NCBI RefSeq assembly: GCF_008838325.1
Contig: NZ_CP042829.1
Span: 1,860,001 to 1,924,000 of the forward strand
Direction: 5' to 3'
DNA length: 64,000 nt
Source of the DNA: Tepidiforma bonchosmolovskayae
GTDB lineage: Bacteria > Chloroflexota > Dehalococcoidia > Tepidiformales > Tepidiformaceae
The translations under genes were made by a program, and so were the position numbers. Within the stretch, counting starts at the first letter, position 1. Each line of letters opens with the position of its first letter. Shown here piece by piece: positions 26,401-41,400 of this stretch. Under the pieces are notes generated by a model. It searched no databases, was not told where the DNA came from, and saw only the letters and a program-made list of their open reading frames with translations.

Positions 26401-29400
26401 CTGCAGCGTCTCGACATCCGGCGGAACCCGCACCGTCCGCTGCCGCCCCTGCGGGTCGATGACCACTGCCACGCCGTCAGGCGTCCCCAGCGCGACCGCG
26501 TACACCGGGATGCCAGCCTCCGCCGCCAGCCGCGCCGCATCCAGCGGCTGGTACGTGCCGACCGTGTTCGCCCCGTCCGAGAGCAGCACGATCACCGCCG
26601 GGGCTGCTTCCCCCTCCGCGCGGATCGGCGCCTCCGGCGCCGGCGCGGGCCCCCCGCTCACCCCATCCGCGGGCGCGAGCGCGGCCTTCACCACGTCGAC
26701 CGCCGTCGCCAGCGCGTCGCCCATCGCCGTCCCGCCGAGCGGCGACAGGCGGTCAATCGCCGCATGGACGCTCTCCTTCTCCGTCGTCGGTGCAACCAGC
26801 ACGCTCACCCCGCTCGAAAACGCGATCAGGCTGACCCGGAACCCCTTCGGCAGACGGTCGACCAGCGTGTGCGCTGCCTCCTGCGCCGCTGCCATCCGCG
26901 TCGGGTTCACATCCGTAGCATTCATCGACCCCGAGACGTCGGTTACCAGCACCACCGTCCCCTCCTGCCGCGGGGTCTTCGTCACCAGCTGCGGCCTGGC
27001 CAGCGCGACAACCACTGCCGCGATGGCCAGCAGGTACAGCACCGGGGGGATGTGCCGCCGCCAGCCCGGGCTCGCTTCGACCACGTTCGCCAGCAGGTCG
27101 AGGTTGGTGAACCGTGCGGCGTACTTCGGCCGCCGCCGCTGCATCACCGCGTACAGCCCGGCCAGCACCGGCACCACGCCCAGCGCAAGCAGCATCCACG
27201 GCCACAGGAACGTCATCGCACCACCCCGTTCTCCAGCAGCCCTGCCGCGAACGGCCGCAGCCAGTCGCCGGCCGTCCACAGGACGATGTGGCGCGCCCCG
27301 GCCCGCCGGATCGCTGCCGCGACCTCTTGCCGCTCTTCCTGCGCCGCCACGGCAAACCGCTCCCGCAGCCGTTTCGACCCGGTATCGACACGCAGCCGCC
27401 GGCCTGTCTCCGGGTCGACCAGCCACAGCTCGCCCACGTCCGGCAGCTCCTGCTCCCTCGGGTCGCGAATCTCCACCGCTATCACATCATGCCGTCCGCA
27501 CAGCTGGAGCAGCGGCCGCTCCCAGTCCCTCGGCCCGCGAAAGTCCGAAACGAGAATGACGAGCCGGCCGCGCCCCGCGACCCGGTCGACCCGCGCAATC
27601 GCCCGCCCGAGCGAGGCCGTCGCCCCCTCCGACGGCGGCTGCAGCCGGAGCGCCAGCAACAGCGCGAGCAGCCCCGCACGGCCCTGCGCCGGCCGCGTCA
27701 GCCGCTCCGTCACCCCGTCGAACTGGTAGACGCCGAGCGCGTTCCCGTGCCGCGTCGCGACGTGCCCCGCGGCCAGCGCCACGCCCTCGGCAACGTCGAA
27801 CTTCCGCCGCTCGGCGGTGCCGAACAGCATCGATGGCGACGCATCGAGCACCAGCCACGTCGTCAGCACCCGCTCCGCGACGAACTCCCGCACATGGGGG
27901 ACGAGCGTCCGCGCCGTCACGTTCCAGTCGATCCGCCGCACATCGTCGCCCGGCACGTACTCCCGCACCTGCGCCAGCTCGCTCCCCGCACCGAGGCCGT
28001 GCGACCGGAAATCGCCCGCCAGCAGGCTGCTCACCCGTCGCCCGATGCTGATATCGAGCGCCCGCAGCACGGCCTCCGGCATTGGCCCCGGGCCGGGCGC
28101 CTCCCGTCTCGGCCGGCGGACGGCCAGTCCGCTCACGCCGTTGCCCCGGCCGCCAGCTCGATGCGCGGAACCGGCACCGCCGCCAGGATCCCGTCCAGGA
28201 TCCGGTCAGCCGTCACCCCTTCGGCCAGCGCCTGGTACGTCAGCACCATCCGGTGCCGCAGCACATCCCGCGCGAGGTCGTACACATCGCCGGGAAGCAC
28301 ATACGCCCGGCCGCGCAGCAGCGCTACCGCCCGCGCCGCATGGACCAGGTTGATGCTCCCCCGCGGGCTCGCGCCGAATGCGATGTGCTCCTTGTGCCGC
28401 ACCAGCCCGAACCGCTCCGGGTGCCGCGTCGCGTTCGCCAGCGCGACCGCGTACTCCGCCACCGCCCGGTCGACGTACACCTCCTCCGTGAGCTGCTGGT
28501 ACTTCGCCAGCTCCTCAATCGGGAGCACCTGCTTCACCTCCCCCACCGGCGCCAGCGACCGCTGCACGATCGCCAGCTCCTCCGCCTCCGCCGGGTAGTC
28601 CACCACCACCTTCATCATGAACCGGTCGACCTGCGCTTCCGGCAGCGGGTAGGTCCCCTCCGATTCGATCGGGTTCTGCGTGGCCATCACCAGGAACGGG
28701 TGCGGCACCCGGAACGTCTCCAGCCCGATCGTCACCTGCCGCTCCTGCATCACTTCCAGCAGCGCCGATTGCACCTTCGCCGGCGCCCGGTTGATCTCAT
28801 CCGCAAGGAGGATGTTGCAGAACACCGGCCCTTTCTCGGCCACGAAGGTGCCCGTATCCGGCCGGTAGATCCGCGTCCCCACCAGGTCGCCCGGCACCAG
28901 GTCCGGCGTGAACTGCACCCGGTGGAACGTCCCGCCCAGCACCTCGGCGACCGTCTTCACCGTCAGCGTCTTTGCCAGTCCCGGAACGCCTTCGATCAGC
29001 AGATGGCCGTTCGCGAGCAACGCCACGAGCACCCGCTCGAGCATCTGCTCCTGCCCCACGATCACCCGCTTGATCTCGAACATGGCGGCTTCGAAGACCG
29101 CGTGGGCGCGCGCCGCGGCCTCCTGGCGCGATTCAGTGGTCCAGCTCGTCACTCGGAGTCCTCCACGGTCCGGGCTCGCAGGCCCGCAGCCACTACCGTG
29201 CCCCATCGCCCCGCAAACGCCGGTAAAGCGCGGTCTCCACCGCTCCGCAGCACAGCAAAGCGCCCCTCCCGGCATCCGGGAGGGGCGCATCGGCGATAAC
29301 CGTGCAGTCAGCCTGGCCGTCTACGCGTGCAGCGCTGCCGCCACGTCCTGCAGCCCGAGCGCTTCCAGCTTCGCCTTCGACGGCTTGCAGGTCTCGAGGT

Positions 29401-32400
29401 CCCAGTCGCACGCCTTGAGGAACTCGACCTCAAGCGTCTCGGTGTCGAGCTTGATGCCCTGGAGCGGCCCCGCATGGGTCGCCTCCGTCGATTCGCCGGT
29501 CACCCGCGGCGGCACATACCGCTTCCGCGGGTTCCCGCCCTCGCGCACCTCGTACGCCATCCGCAGGTTCGCGATCCGCTCGCCGATCTGCATCATCTCG
29601 TCGAGGTCCATGTCCCAGCCGGTGACGGCATTGAACCACGTCGGCATGTTCGCAGTGTTCGCCGCCATCATGATGAACTGGCACATGCCGCCGGCGTTCA
29701 CCACGTGCATGTACTCGCTCGCACCCTTGTGGTGCTCGCCGCGGCCGGTGTACACCTTGTTGTCCGCCGGCGCCGGCGGGATCTTGCCAAGCCGCTTGTT
29801 CCCCTCGTACTGGGTGTGACGCGCCGGCGTCGGGTCGAGCTTGTAGGTCGTGTAGTACTCCGGCTGGAGCTTCGGGTCGTGCATCGGCAGCTCCTGCCCG
29901 CCGATGTGCATCGCGTACTTCTCCGCGCCACGCCCGATCTTCTCCGCCGCAACCTTCACGCCGTCAGCGAACACCGCCGCAATCCCCTTCCGCTCGCCCA
30001 TCGCCTTCAGGAAGGCGATCATCGCGTCGGCGTCGCCCCAGCGGAGCTCGATGCCTTCGGTGTCCTCCTTCGTGATGATCCCGTTCTGGTAGCACTCGAT
30101 CGCCATCGAGATGGCGCCGCCCGCGCTGATGACGTCGAACCCGTACTCATTGCACAGGTGGTTCGCGTAGATCAGCGCATCCGGGTCCGCCACCAGGTTC
30201 ATCGTCCCGAAGGCCGCCATCGCCTCGTACTCCGGCCGGTGCGTGTGATGCGGATACGGGTACTTCGGATTCGTCGACTCCTTCGACTCCGCCCCGCACG
30301 CAATCGGGCACCGCCAGCAACCGTACGACTTCTCCATCCGCGGATTGATCTGCGAGCCGCCGTCGATCTGCTGCGCCTGCGGGAAATCGATGATGCCGAC
30401 GCCGCCCCAGTTCTTCACCGGGCTGTCGCCGTTCAGCGCCGACATCGCCGTAATGCCCGTCGTGCCGAAGTTGTGGAAGAAGTCCTTCAGCGGCTTGATG
30501 AACTGGTCGAGGTTCTCCCGGAGCATCTTGATCGTCTCCGGCGTCTGGCTGATGACCTTCCGGTCGGCCAGCACCACGACCGCCTTCAGCTTCTTCGAAC
30601 CCATCACCGCGCCCACGCCCGAGCGCGCCGCCAGCCGGCCGTGGTCGTTGCACACCCCGCTGATCAGCGACAGCGTTTCGCCGGCCGGGCCGATGTTCGC
30701 GACGCTCGCCCGCTTCCCGTGGCGGTCCTTCAGCACCTTCTCGTTCTCGATGGCGCCCTGGCCCCAGAGGTCGCTCGCGTCCCGGAGCTCGAACTTGTCG
30801 TTATCGATGAGCAGGTAGACCGGCTTCTCCGACTTCCCGAAGAACATGATGCCGTCCCACCCGGCCAGCTTCAGCACGCCGCCGAAGTCGCCGCCGCAGT
30901 TGGCGTCGCCCCAGCCGCCCGTCAGCGGACTCTTGCACACCACCTGCCACCGCTGGCCGAACAGCGGCGTGCCCGTCAGAAGCCCCGCGAACATGCCGAG
31001 CATGTTCTCCGGGCCGAGCGGGTCCGCGCCCTTCGGCACGCGATCCCAGAGCATCCGCGCCCCGATGCCGTACCCGCCCAGGTACTGGCGATACAGCGAT
31101 TCGTCCGGGTACTCCACCGTGATCTCACCCGTGGTGAGATTCACGTTCAGCATCTTGCCGTTGTAGCCCTTCTCCGCGAGGGCACCATTCGTCGCTGTTG
31201 CTGTCGTCAACTCCCTTTGCCTCCCTGGCGCTGGTTGCGCCTGCTGCGCACTGCATCGTTGCCGGTTTCACGAACGCCCGCAATATGCTGCGCCGATCAT
31301 AACGAACTCACCCGAGCCCCGCTGCCAGCCGCGCTACCTCCTCTTCGTTCAGGCCCAGCACCTCCAGCAGCACCTCCATCGAATGCTCCCCGAGGCAGGG
31401 CGCAGGCCGTCGCGGCCCGCTCTGGTACCCGCTGATGATGAACTGGTGCCCCTCGTACGGCACCTCGCCCATCTCCGGGTGCTGGAGCGGGTGGAAAAAC
31501 CGCCGGTGCGCCAGCTGCGGGTCCGCCAGCAGGTCGCTCGACCGCTTCACGAAACCGGCCGCAATCCCCGCCTGCTGCAGCCGCTCCACCAGCGCCATCC
31601 CGTCCTGCGGCGCCGTCCACCCCGCCAGCAGCCGCTCCAGCTCCTCCCGGCCCGCCAGGCGTCCCGCCAGCGTCCGCCACCGATCCTCCTGCGCCCACGC
31701 CTCGCCGATCAGCGCTGCCAGCCGCGCCCAGGCTGCGTCGTCCTCCACCGCAATCGCGATCCACTCGTCCGTCCCCGCGACGGGTAACGCCCCGTGTGGC
31801 GCCATCGCCGGGTCGGCGTTGCCGGCCCGCCGCGGCACCCTCCCGTTCACCTGGTACTCCACCAGCTCCTTCGCGAGGAAGTGCAGCGCCGCCTCCATCT
31901 GCGCCTGCTCGATCCGGCAGCCCTCGCCCGTCCGCTTCCACCGGTCGACCGCGGCCATCACCACCGTCGCCAGGAAGCGCGGCGCGATCGTGTCCGTGTA
32001 TGCCGTGAACGGCCCCGACGGCGGCCGGTCGTCCCAGCCGGTCACCTCGTAAAAGCCGCTGATCGCCGCCGCATGGTTGCCGTACCCGGCCATCGGCGCC
32101 GCCGGCCCGGTCTGCCCCATCAGGCACGTCGAGACATACATCACGTCGGGGTTCAGCGCCTTCGCCGCCTCGTATCCCAGCCCCAGCTCGTCCATCGTCC
32201 CCGGCGTAAACGACTCCAGCACCACGTCCGCCCAAGCGATGAGCTTCCGCGCGATCTCCCGTCCCTCCTCCGTCTTCAGGTTCACGGCGATCGACCGCTT
32301 CGACGTGTTGAACGCGCCGAAGAACTGGCTCCGGTTCGGCCCGAAAACGCCGTCCTTGAACGGCCCGCCCACCCGCAGCCGGTCCGGCGGGTTCGATGTT

Positions 32401-35400
32401 TCGATGCGGATGACGTCGGCGCCGTGGTCGGCCAGGTACTTCCCCGTAATCGGCCCCACGCCGATCCACGAAAAGTCCGCCACCTTCAGCCCTGCCAGCG
32501 GCAGCGTTCCCTCCGGGTCGCCGCCGGCCGGCTTCCGCGGCTCCCGCGCCGGGAGCGCCTCCGGCCCGGTCTGCTCCTCGACCCGTTCCCCGAAGACGAG
32601 CGGGTCGCACTGCGCCCGCACCCACGGCCCCGGCGCCTTCACCACCACGCCCGGCCGCACCGCGAGGTCCCGCCAGTACTCCCGCGCCTTCAGATGGACG
32701 AAATCCAGGATCTCCGGCACGGTCGTGACCGGCGCGAACGTCACGCCCGTTTCGAGCCCGATCTCGAGCAGCTCCCGTTTCGTCCGCGTCTCGATCCACC
32801 GCTGCAGCGCGCCGAGCACCTCCTCGTACGAGTACCTCAGGGGCTCCCCGGCCAGCACCTTCACGTCGTACCGGGCCCATTCCTCACCCTCCAGCCACTC
32901 CTCCGGCACGATGCCGTCGCGCACCAGCCATTTCATCATCGGCACGAGCGTCGCCCCGTTCCCCAGCACCACGACCTCGCCGTCCTTCGCCCGGTACACC
33001 ATCGGCAGTGTAATCGTCCCGAGCTGGAGCGCCGTCCCGGCCCGCTCGAAGTCCTTCCCCTGGATGGCATGCGCGATCATCGCCTGGAGCCCGGTCCAGA
33101 AGACCGCCGCCTGCACCGACACATCGACGAACCTCCCGACGCCCGTCCGCTCGCGCAGGTGGTGCGCCACCAGCGCGCCCACGGCGCTCTCCGCAGCCGC
33201 GTGGTGCCAGCACTGCGGCACCGTCACCCGCACCGGCGGCCGGTCCGGGTCGCCGTTCAGCGCCATCATCCCGCCCATCGCCGCCAGCACCAGGTCCGTC
33301 GTCCGGTAGTGGGCATACGGGCCGTCCTGCCCGAAAGGCGTCGTCGCCACGTACACCAGCGCCGGGTTCAACGCCCGCAGCTGCTCCCAGCCGAGGCCCC
33401 GCGCCGCCATTGCGCCCGGCGGCGCGTTCTCGAACAGGAAGTCCGCCGTCTTCACCAGCTCGAGGAACCGCTCCCGGTCGCCCGGGGCGTCGAGGTCGAG
33501 CGCCACCCTCCGCTTTCCGCGGTTCGAGACCGCGTACTGGAGCGCCTCCTCCTCCGGCGGGGCGAACCCGGGCGGCTCCACCCGGATGACCTCTGCGCCG
33601 AGGTTCGCCAGCATCAGCGGCCCCAGCGCCGCCCGGCTGTCCGTCAGGTCGATGACACGGTAGGGGCTCAGCATGCCCATCGCCTGCCTCCTGTTACGGG
33701 TGCCTGGTCGTGCTCGCTAACGCTCCAGCCGGTCGAGCCGGCCCATCAGCTTCTGGTCGATCGCTACGTGCCGCAGCAGCTCCCACGCCACCAGCCCGAC
33801 GCCGGCGATGATCCCGCCCGCCACCGCCAGCCAGCCGGTATCGTTCGCCGCGCCGATGCCGAGCACCACCGCGCCCGCGCCGGCGATGAGCGCCCCGGCC
33901 GCCGAGGTCGCATGCCCGGCCTCGTCCTCGTGGATGCGGGCCAGCCAGTTCCTGCGTTCCATCCGGACCTCCTCGATGCATCGAATCGGCCCGAACTATA
34001 GCAGCCCCGGCACCGCTCTGGACGTCTGTCCAGCAAAAAGGGGGCCGATTTCGGCCCCCTTTTTCGCTTCGCGCCGCCTGGGTTAGTTGGCCGGCGCCAC
34101 CCAGCTCACCGTCGCCGGCGCGGTCGGACGCAGGGCGATGAAGTACGCCGTCCCGGCCCGGAACGTGGTGAAGTCGTTGGCACCCGGAACGTTCTCCGTC
34201 CCCGGGAAGTACCCGGCCCAGCTCTGCGTCTGGGGGTTGAAGAGCCAGATCGCACCGATGAGCGCCGACACGTTCGTCGTGCCCGCCTGCGTCCCGCCAA
34301 TCGCCTGCGCGATCGGCTTGTTGTCCGCTCCGGTCCACACGATCAGCGTGAACGTCCGGTAGAGCGTGTACTGGATCGTCGAGGTCGACGTGTTCGTGAA
34401 GTTGTCCGCGGAGGTGTTCGGGCTCGTCCCGGCCGCATTCGTCACCCGCACGTCCACGACCCCCGGCGGCGTCCCGGCTGGCACCGTCGCCGTAATCTGC
34501 GTCGAACTCACGACCGTGAACGTCGCCGAAACCCCGCCGAACGTTACCGAGGTCACCCCGGTGAAGTTCGTACCGGTAATCGTCACCGTCGTCCCGATCG
34601 GCCCGCTCGTCGGGTTCAGCCCCGTCACGGTCGGAATCGGCGTCCCGGTGCAGGTGAAGTCGTCCGCGGCCGTGTTCGGGCTCGTCCCCGCCGGCGTCGT
34701 CACACGCACATCAACGACGCCCGCGCCCTGCACCGGCGCCACCGCGACCAGCGTCGTCGACGAGATGTAGGTGAACACCGCCTGCACGGTCCCGAAGGCG
34801 ACCGTCATCCCGCTCGAGGTAAACCCGGTACCGGTCACGGTTACCACGGTTGCGCCGTTGCACGCCCCCTCCGACGGTGTCAGGGAGAGCACCGTCGGCC
34901 CGGTGGTGTAGATGTAGTCGTTCGCCGTCCCGGTGGTCACGTTCGAACCCACCGGCGTCGTCACCACGACCTCCACGACGCCCGCCGCGTGCGGCGGCGT
35001 GACGCAGGTGATCTGCGTGGCGCTCACCACCGTGAATGACGTGCACGGGATACCGTCGAAGGTTACGCTCGTCGCCCCCGTGAAGTTCTGGCCGGTAATC
35101 GTGACCGTCTGGCCGCCCGCGGTCGGCCCGACATTCGGCACGATTGTTGTAATCACCGGGATGATCGTCGAGTCACTGATAAGCAGTGTTGCCGTGCTTT
35201 GCGAGCCCAGCACTGCCCCGCCGGTCGGGTTCGAAAGCGTCAGGATGACCGTCTCGGTGCCTTCTGTCAGCGTGTCCGGGATGGGCGTCACCGTGAACGA
35301 CTTCGTGCCGCCCTCGCCGTTCGCCCAGCTCAGCGTCCCGCTCGTCGCGACGTAGTCCACGCCCGCGGTCGCCGGGTTGCTGCCTCCTGTGCTCGTCGCG

Positions 35401-38400
35401 TAGTCCACCGTCACCGCCCCGGTCGTCCCGCCCGTCCGCGAGACGGTGATGGTGATCGCGCCCCCGGCCTCCGTCCCCGTGTACGTGGCCGACGTGAACT
35501 GGATGCTCCCGGTCCCGTCATCATCGAGGATGGAGAGCGTGGCCGTGCTCGGCGTTCCCAGCGCCGCTCCGCCCGTGGGGTTCGAAAGCTGCAAGTTAAT
35601 CGTTTCCGGCCCCTCGACCGCGGTGTCCTGCAGGATTGAGATCGTGCAGAACTTCGTCGCGGTCTCGCCGGGGTTCCAGCTCAGTGTTTGGTTGGTGACG
35701 GCGGTGTAGTCGCTGCCGGCTGTGGCCGTGCCCCCGCCGATGGTGCTGCAGTCGACGGTCACTGCCCCGGTGCTCCCGTTGATGCGCGTCACCGCAATGG
35801 ACGCGGTGCCCGCCCCCTCATTCACCGTGTACGTCGCCTGCGCGAACTGCAGCGTCCCCGCCCCATCGTTGTCGATGATGGTGACCGTGTGCGTGGTATG
35901 CGTTCCAGGTCCGAATCCAGAGCTGGCAGAGCCGAAGGTGAGCACAATCGTTTCACTCGGCTCGGTCGCGCCGTCGTCCAGGATGGAGATGTTGCAGTAC
36001 TTCGGTCCGGTCTCCCCCGGATTGAACGTGATTGGCTGGCTGCTGAAGGTGTAATCATTGCCCGCGCCCTGCGCCGCCGTCCCCGCCGGGGTGTCGAGCT
36101 GGCATGTCACCGAGTCCGTCCCCGCGGTGCTCCCCTCCCGCACCACCGCCACCTGGTGCGTCACATTCCCCTCCACCACCGACGACGTCGCCGCCTGGAA
36201 CGAATACTTCGGCGGCCCGTCGTTGTCGAGGATGAACAGGGTGAACGTGCTTGGAGTTCCGACCACCCCGCCGCCCGTGACCCCGGCAATCGTGAACGTC
36301 AAAGTCCGCGTTCCGTCGGAAGCCGCGTTGTCGACAGTCTGCAGGCACGTCCCGGGCAGACCGGGGTAGTCGATCGTCCGGTTGACCTGCCCGGGGGAAA
36401 AATTCACGAACGCCGAGACCAGCCCGCCGACGTCCGGGGATGACGCGGGCGACACGGTGACCTGCACCTGCTGCAGGCCCGCCGTGCCCCCGCCCCGGTG
36501 AATGTTGATGCACGCCGCCTGGCCTTCTGTCACCGTCAGCGCCGTCACCGGTGTTCCCGTAGTGTTCCCGAAGAAGAACGACCCGTTGGTCGCAGCATCG
36601 GCTGCCGCCCGCTCGCGCGGGACCCCGGCTACCGCCGCCAGCACTGCCGCGGCCAGCGCCAGCACCGCGGCCAGCACGCGCCGCCGCGCAGGCCAAACCG
36701 TCGCACGTGTCCCTTGCATGGGCTCACCTCCTGCTCGTTCAAACGTCCGCTCGCCGTCCCATGGTTCCCGGCGCGCGGGAAATCACCGTAACTCTACCCC
36801 CCAGCGTCAAGCCCTCGACACCCGGGCCGCCCCGCATCTTACAGCCCGCGCTCCTTCTGCCAGCCCTCGCCGGGTCCTACGGCCGGTGTCCCCGCAGCCG
36901 CGGCCCCAGCTGGTGCCGCTCCACCGCGTACGCCTGCTCCACCCAGTCGCACAGGATCGGCCGCGTCTCCCGCGGGTCAATCAGGTGCTCCACCCCGAAG
37001 GCGTGCGCCGTCCGCAGCGGCGACCGCACCGCGCCCAGCTTCGCCATCAGCTCCGCCCGCAGCGCATCCGGGTCCTCCGCCGCCGCGAGGTCACGCTTGT
37101 ACGCCGCTTCAATCCCGCCCTCCAGCGGCAGCGACCCCCAGTCCGCGCTTGGCCACGCATACCGCAGGTTCAGGCCCGCCGTGTTCGCATGCCCCGCGCC
37201 CGCAACCCCGTACAGCCGCCGCAGGATGACCGTCACCCACGGCACCTTCGCCTGGAAGACAGCCGCAAGCGCCAGCGCGCCCTTCCGGATCGTCGCCTGC
37301 TTCTCGCCCCACGTCCCGATGACGAAGCCCGGCTGGTCGGCCAGGTTCACGCACGGCAGGTGGAACGTGTCGCACAGGTCCACGAACCGCGCCAGCTTCT
37401 CGCTCCCCTGGGCGGTCAGCCCGCCCCCATAGTGGTACGGGTCGTTCGCCAAGACCCCCACCGGGTAGCCGTCCAGGCGGGCGAAGCCCGTCACTACGCT
37501 CTGGCCCCAGCCCGCGCCGATTTCGAAGAACGAATCGCGGTCGAAGACGCTCGCGATGATCTGCCGAATCCGGTACGGCCGCCGCCGGTTCTTCGGGATC
37601 GCGCCGATCAGCCACTCGTCGCGGCGCTTCGGATCGTCGTTCGGCTCGCTCCGCGCAGGCTGCTCCCAGGCATTCTGCGGCAGGTACGAAAGAAAGCGCC
37701 GAATCTGCGCGAACGCATCCTCCTCGTTCTCGGCGAGGTTATCGACCACGCCGTTCCGCCAGTGAATCTCCCACCCGCCGAGCTCCTCCTTCGTCACCGT
37801 CTCCCCCATCCCTGCCTCCACCACCGGCGGCCCCGCCACGAACACCTGCGAGGTCCCCTTCACCATGATGCTGAAGTGCGACGTCACCACCCGCGCCGCG
37901 CCGAGCCCCGCCACGCTCCCGAGCGCCGCCGCCACAACCGGCACCTCGGAGAGGTTCGCAATCACGGTGTCCCACCCCGGGTTCGCCGGGATGTACGTAT
38001 GTCCCTGCGTGCCCTGCGTCCGGACGCTGCCGCCCCCGCCGGTGCCGTCCACCAGCCGCACGATCGGCACCTTCAGCTCGTGCGCCATCCGCTCCGCGTA
38101 TACCTGCTTCCCCGCGATCGCCGCATCGGCCGCGCCGCCCCGCACAGTGAAGTCGTCGCCGCCGACCACCACCCGCCGCCCGGCGATCCGCGCCATCCCC
38201 GCCACGAAGTTCGCCGGCCGGAAGCTGACAAGGTTCCCCTGCTCGTCGTACTCCGCCTTCCCGGCGAGCGTCCCGAACTCCGCGAAGCTTCCCGGGTCGA
38301 CCAGCGCGGCAATCCGCTCCCGCACCGTCAGCTTGCCGCCCGCGTGCTGCCGCGCGATGTTCTCAGGCCCGCCCATCCCGTAGGCAAGCTGCTCCCTCCG

Positions 38401-41400
38401 CCGGATCTCGTCGACCTCCGGCTGCCACGTCTCGTTCGGCTGGGTCATCCCGTACCCCCTGTCCTGTGCGTTCCTGCAGTGCACCGGATTCTACCCGCGC
38501 CGCCGCGCCGGCTGCGCTATCATCCCGCGTCATGGACCTTCTCGCAGACCTGCGCGTCCGCGTCATCGCCCATTCGCCGGCCGCGGCGTACGCCGGGTGG
38601 CTCCTCCGCCAGTTCGGCGCCGCGGTCGACATGCGCGCCGCGCTCGACCCCGAGGGCCTCGGCGCCTTCCTCGCCGAGGGCGCCGCGTTCGACCCGGCAC
38701 CGGACATCCCGGACGCGCCCGGGCCGCTGCTCATCACCGACGCCCCCGTCTCCGATGCCGCCGTCGCCCGCCTGCGCGACATCGCCCGCGAATCGGCTGT
38801 CGTCTGGATTACCCCCTTCGGCCTCGGCACCGCGTGGGAGCGCGCTCCCTCCACCTCCCTGACCCACTACGCCGCCGGCGGCTGGATGTGCCACGTCGGC
38901 GACCCCGCCCGAGAACCCCTCGCCCCGCCCGGCGTGCAGGACCTCTTCATCGCCGGCCTCTGGGCCGCCCTCGCCGCCCTCGGCTGGGGAACCCGCGGTC
39001 CCGGCCTCCTCGAGGTGCCGATCGTCGCCGGCCTCGCCGCCACGATGATTTACGACGCCGTCGCCTTCCAGTACTTCGGCCGCCTACGGGGCCGCGTCGG
39101 CGAGCGCTACGCCCCGACCCAGCCCACTATCGTTACCCTCCCCTGCGCCGATGGGTACATCGGCATCCACGCCGCGCTCCACGGCATGTGGGTCGAACTC
39201 GCCAGGCTCTGCGGCCACCCCGAGCTCGTCGACGACCCCCGCTTCGCCTCCCCCGCCGACCGCGCTGCAAACATCCGCGAACTCGACGCGTATCTCCTGC
39301 CCTGGCTCGCCCGCCGCAGCCGCTGGGAGCTCTACCACCTCCTCCAGTCGCACCGCATCTGCGCCTCCGCCATCCCCACCATCGACGAAGTGCTCGCCTC
39401 CCCGCAGCTCGCCGCCCGCGGCGCCTGGCACACCGTCCGCACCCCGTCCAGCCGCGAGTACCGCGTCCCGGGTCCGCCTGCGCGGGTCATCGCCGCGGCC
39501 GGCCCCGCACCGGACCCCGATCCCGCCGACCCGGGCCCCTGGCGGCCCGGCGCCCTCCGCGTCGTCGACCTCTCGATGGGCTGGGCCGGCCCGCTCGTCG
39601 GCCATGTCCTCGCCGCCCTCGGCGCCGACGTCATCAAGATCGAGAGCCACACCCACTTCGACTGGTGGCGCGGCTCCCGTCCGCCCGGCGACGACCCCGG
39701 GCTCGCCCTCCACGAACGCTCCCACGTCTTCAATGCCGTCAACCGCGGCAAGCGAGGCATCACCCTCAACCTCGCCAGTCCCGCAGGCCGCGACGTCGCC
39801 CTCCGCCTCATCGAGGGCGCTGACATCCTCATCGAAAACTTCGCCGCCGGTGTCATCGAGCGGCTCGGCCTCGGCTGGGCCTCCGTCAGCGCCCGGAATC
39901 CGCGCCTGGTCATGCTCCGCCAGCCCGCCTTCGGCTCCACCGGCCCCGAAGCCGGCTACCTCGGCTTCGGCAACACCATCGAAGGCATGTCCGGCCTCAC
40001 CAGCCTCGTCGGCTACGAAGACGGCCCGCCCACGATGCTCGCCAACGCCTGCGGCGACCCCGTTTCCGGCCTCATCGGCTCCATCGCGGTCCTCTCCGCG
40101 CTCCGCGCCCGCGAACGCGACGGGCGAGGCCGCCTCCTCGAATGCGCACAGCTCGAAGGCTTCCTGCCGCTCGTCTCCGAAGCCCTCATCCACTACCAGC
40201 GCACCGGCGAACTCCCCCGCCGTCGCGGCAACCGCCGCCCGGGCAGCGTCCCGTCGGGCGTCTATCCTGCCGCTGGCGACGACCGATGGGTCGCCGTCGA
40301 AGTCGAGACCGGCGCGCAGTGGTCCGCCCTCGCGGACCTGCTCGGCGAACCCTGGGCCGCGAGCCCCCAACTCGCCGACGTCGCCGTCCGGGAGGCCCGC
40401 CGGGCAGACATCGATGCCGCGCTCGCCCGCTGGACCGCCGCACGCGACGCCGAGGCCGCCGCAGCACTCCTCCTTGAGCGCGGCATCCCTGCCGCTCCCG
40501 TCCACACCGAAGCCGACGTCCTCGTGTTCGAGCCCCTCGTCGCCGCGGGCTTCTGGGTCGGCGAGGAGCGCGAACCCGTCGGCTTCCACCTCTATCCGGC
40601 GCTCGCCATCCGCGCTGACGGCGAACACGTGACCGCCCACGGCCCCGCGCCCCTGCTCGGCCAGCACACCGCCGAAGTTCTCCGGGGCCTCGGCCTCACC
40701 GAGAACGAACTCCGAGAACTCGAGGCGGCCGGCGTCACCGGCACCACGCCGACCGAGCGCGCCCGCGCCTGAACGACTTCCCACGACGAGGCCGGGGCCG
40801 GCCCTCCGGACCGGCCCCGGTGCACAGTGCCCGGTGCGAGGCTCAGTCGGCCACGAGAATCAGCGTCCCCGTCGTCGAAAGGCTCCCGCCCGTGCCGTTG
40901 ACGATGCACGAGCGCGCATTCACCTGCTTCCCGGGCAGGCCGGTCACGCCGTCCTCCGCGGTCCGCGAGAGCTGCCGGTACGCCTCGACCAGCAGCTGCA
41001 TCCCGTACATCCCCGAGTGGTTGAACGAGAGCCCCCCGCCATTGGTGTTGATCGGGAACTTCCCGCCCGGCGCCGCATGGCCGTCCTTCCAGAGCCGGAA
41101 GCCTTCGCCCCGCGGTGCCAGTCCCAGCATCTCGGCGGTTATCCCGGCGGTGATCGTGAATGAGTCGTAGATCATCGCCATCTCCATGTCCTCCGGCCCC
41201 ATGCCCGCCATCCTGTAGGCCGCCGCAGCCGAAGCCGCCGCAGACGTCGCTGTGAAATCCTCCATCTCGAGCATGTTCGAATGCCCCATGCTCTCGCCGG
41301 CCCCGGCAATCCACACCGGCTTCGTCTTCACGCTCCGGGCAATCTCCGGGCTCGCGACCAGCACCGCTCCGCCGTAGTCCGTCACCAGGCAGCAGTGCAG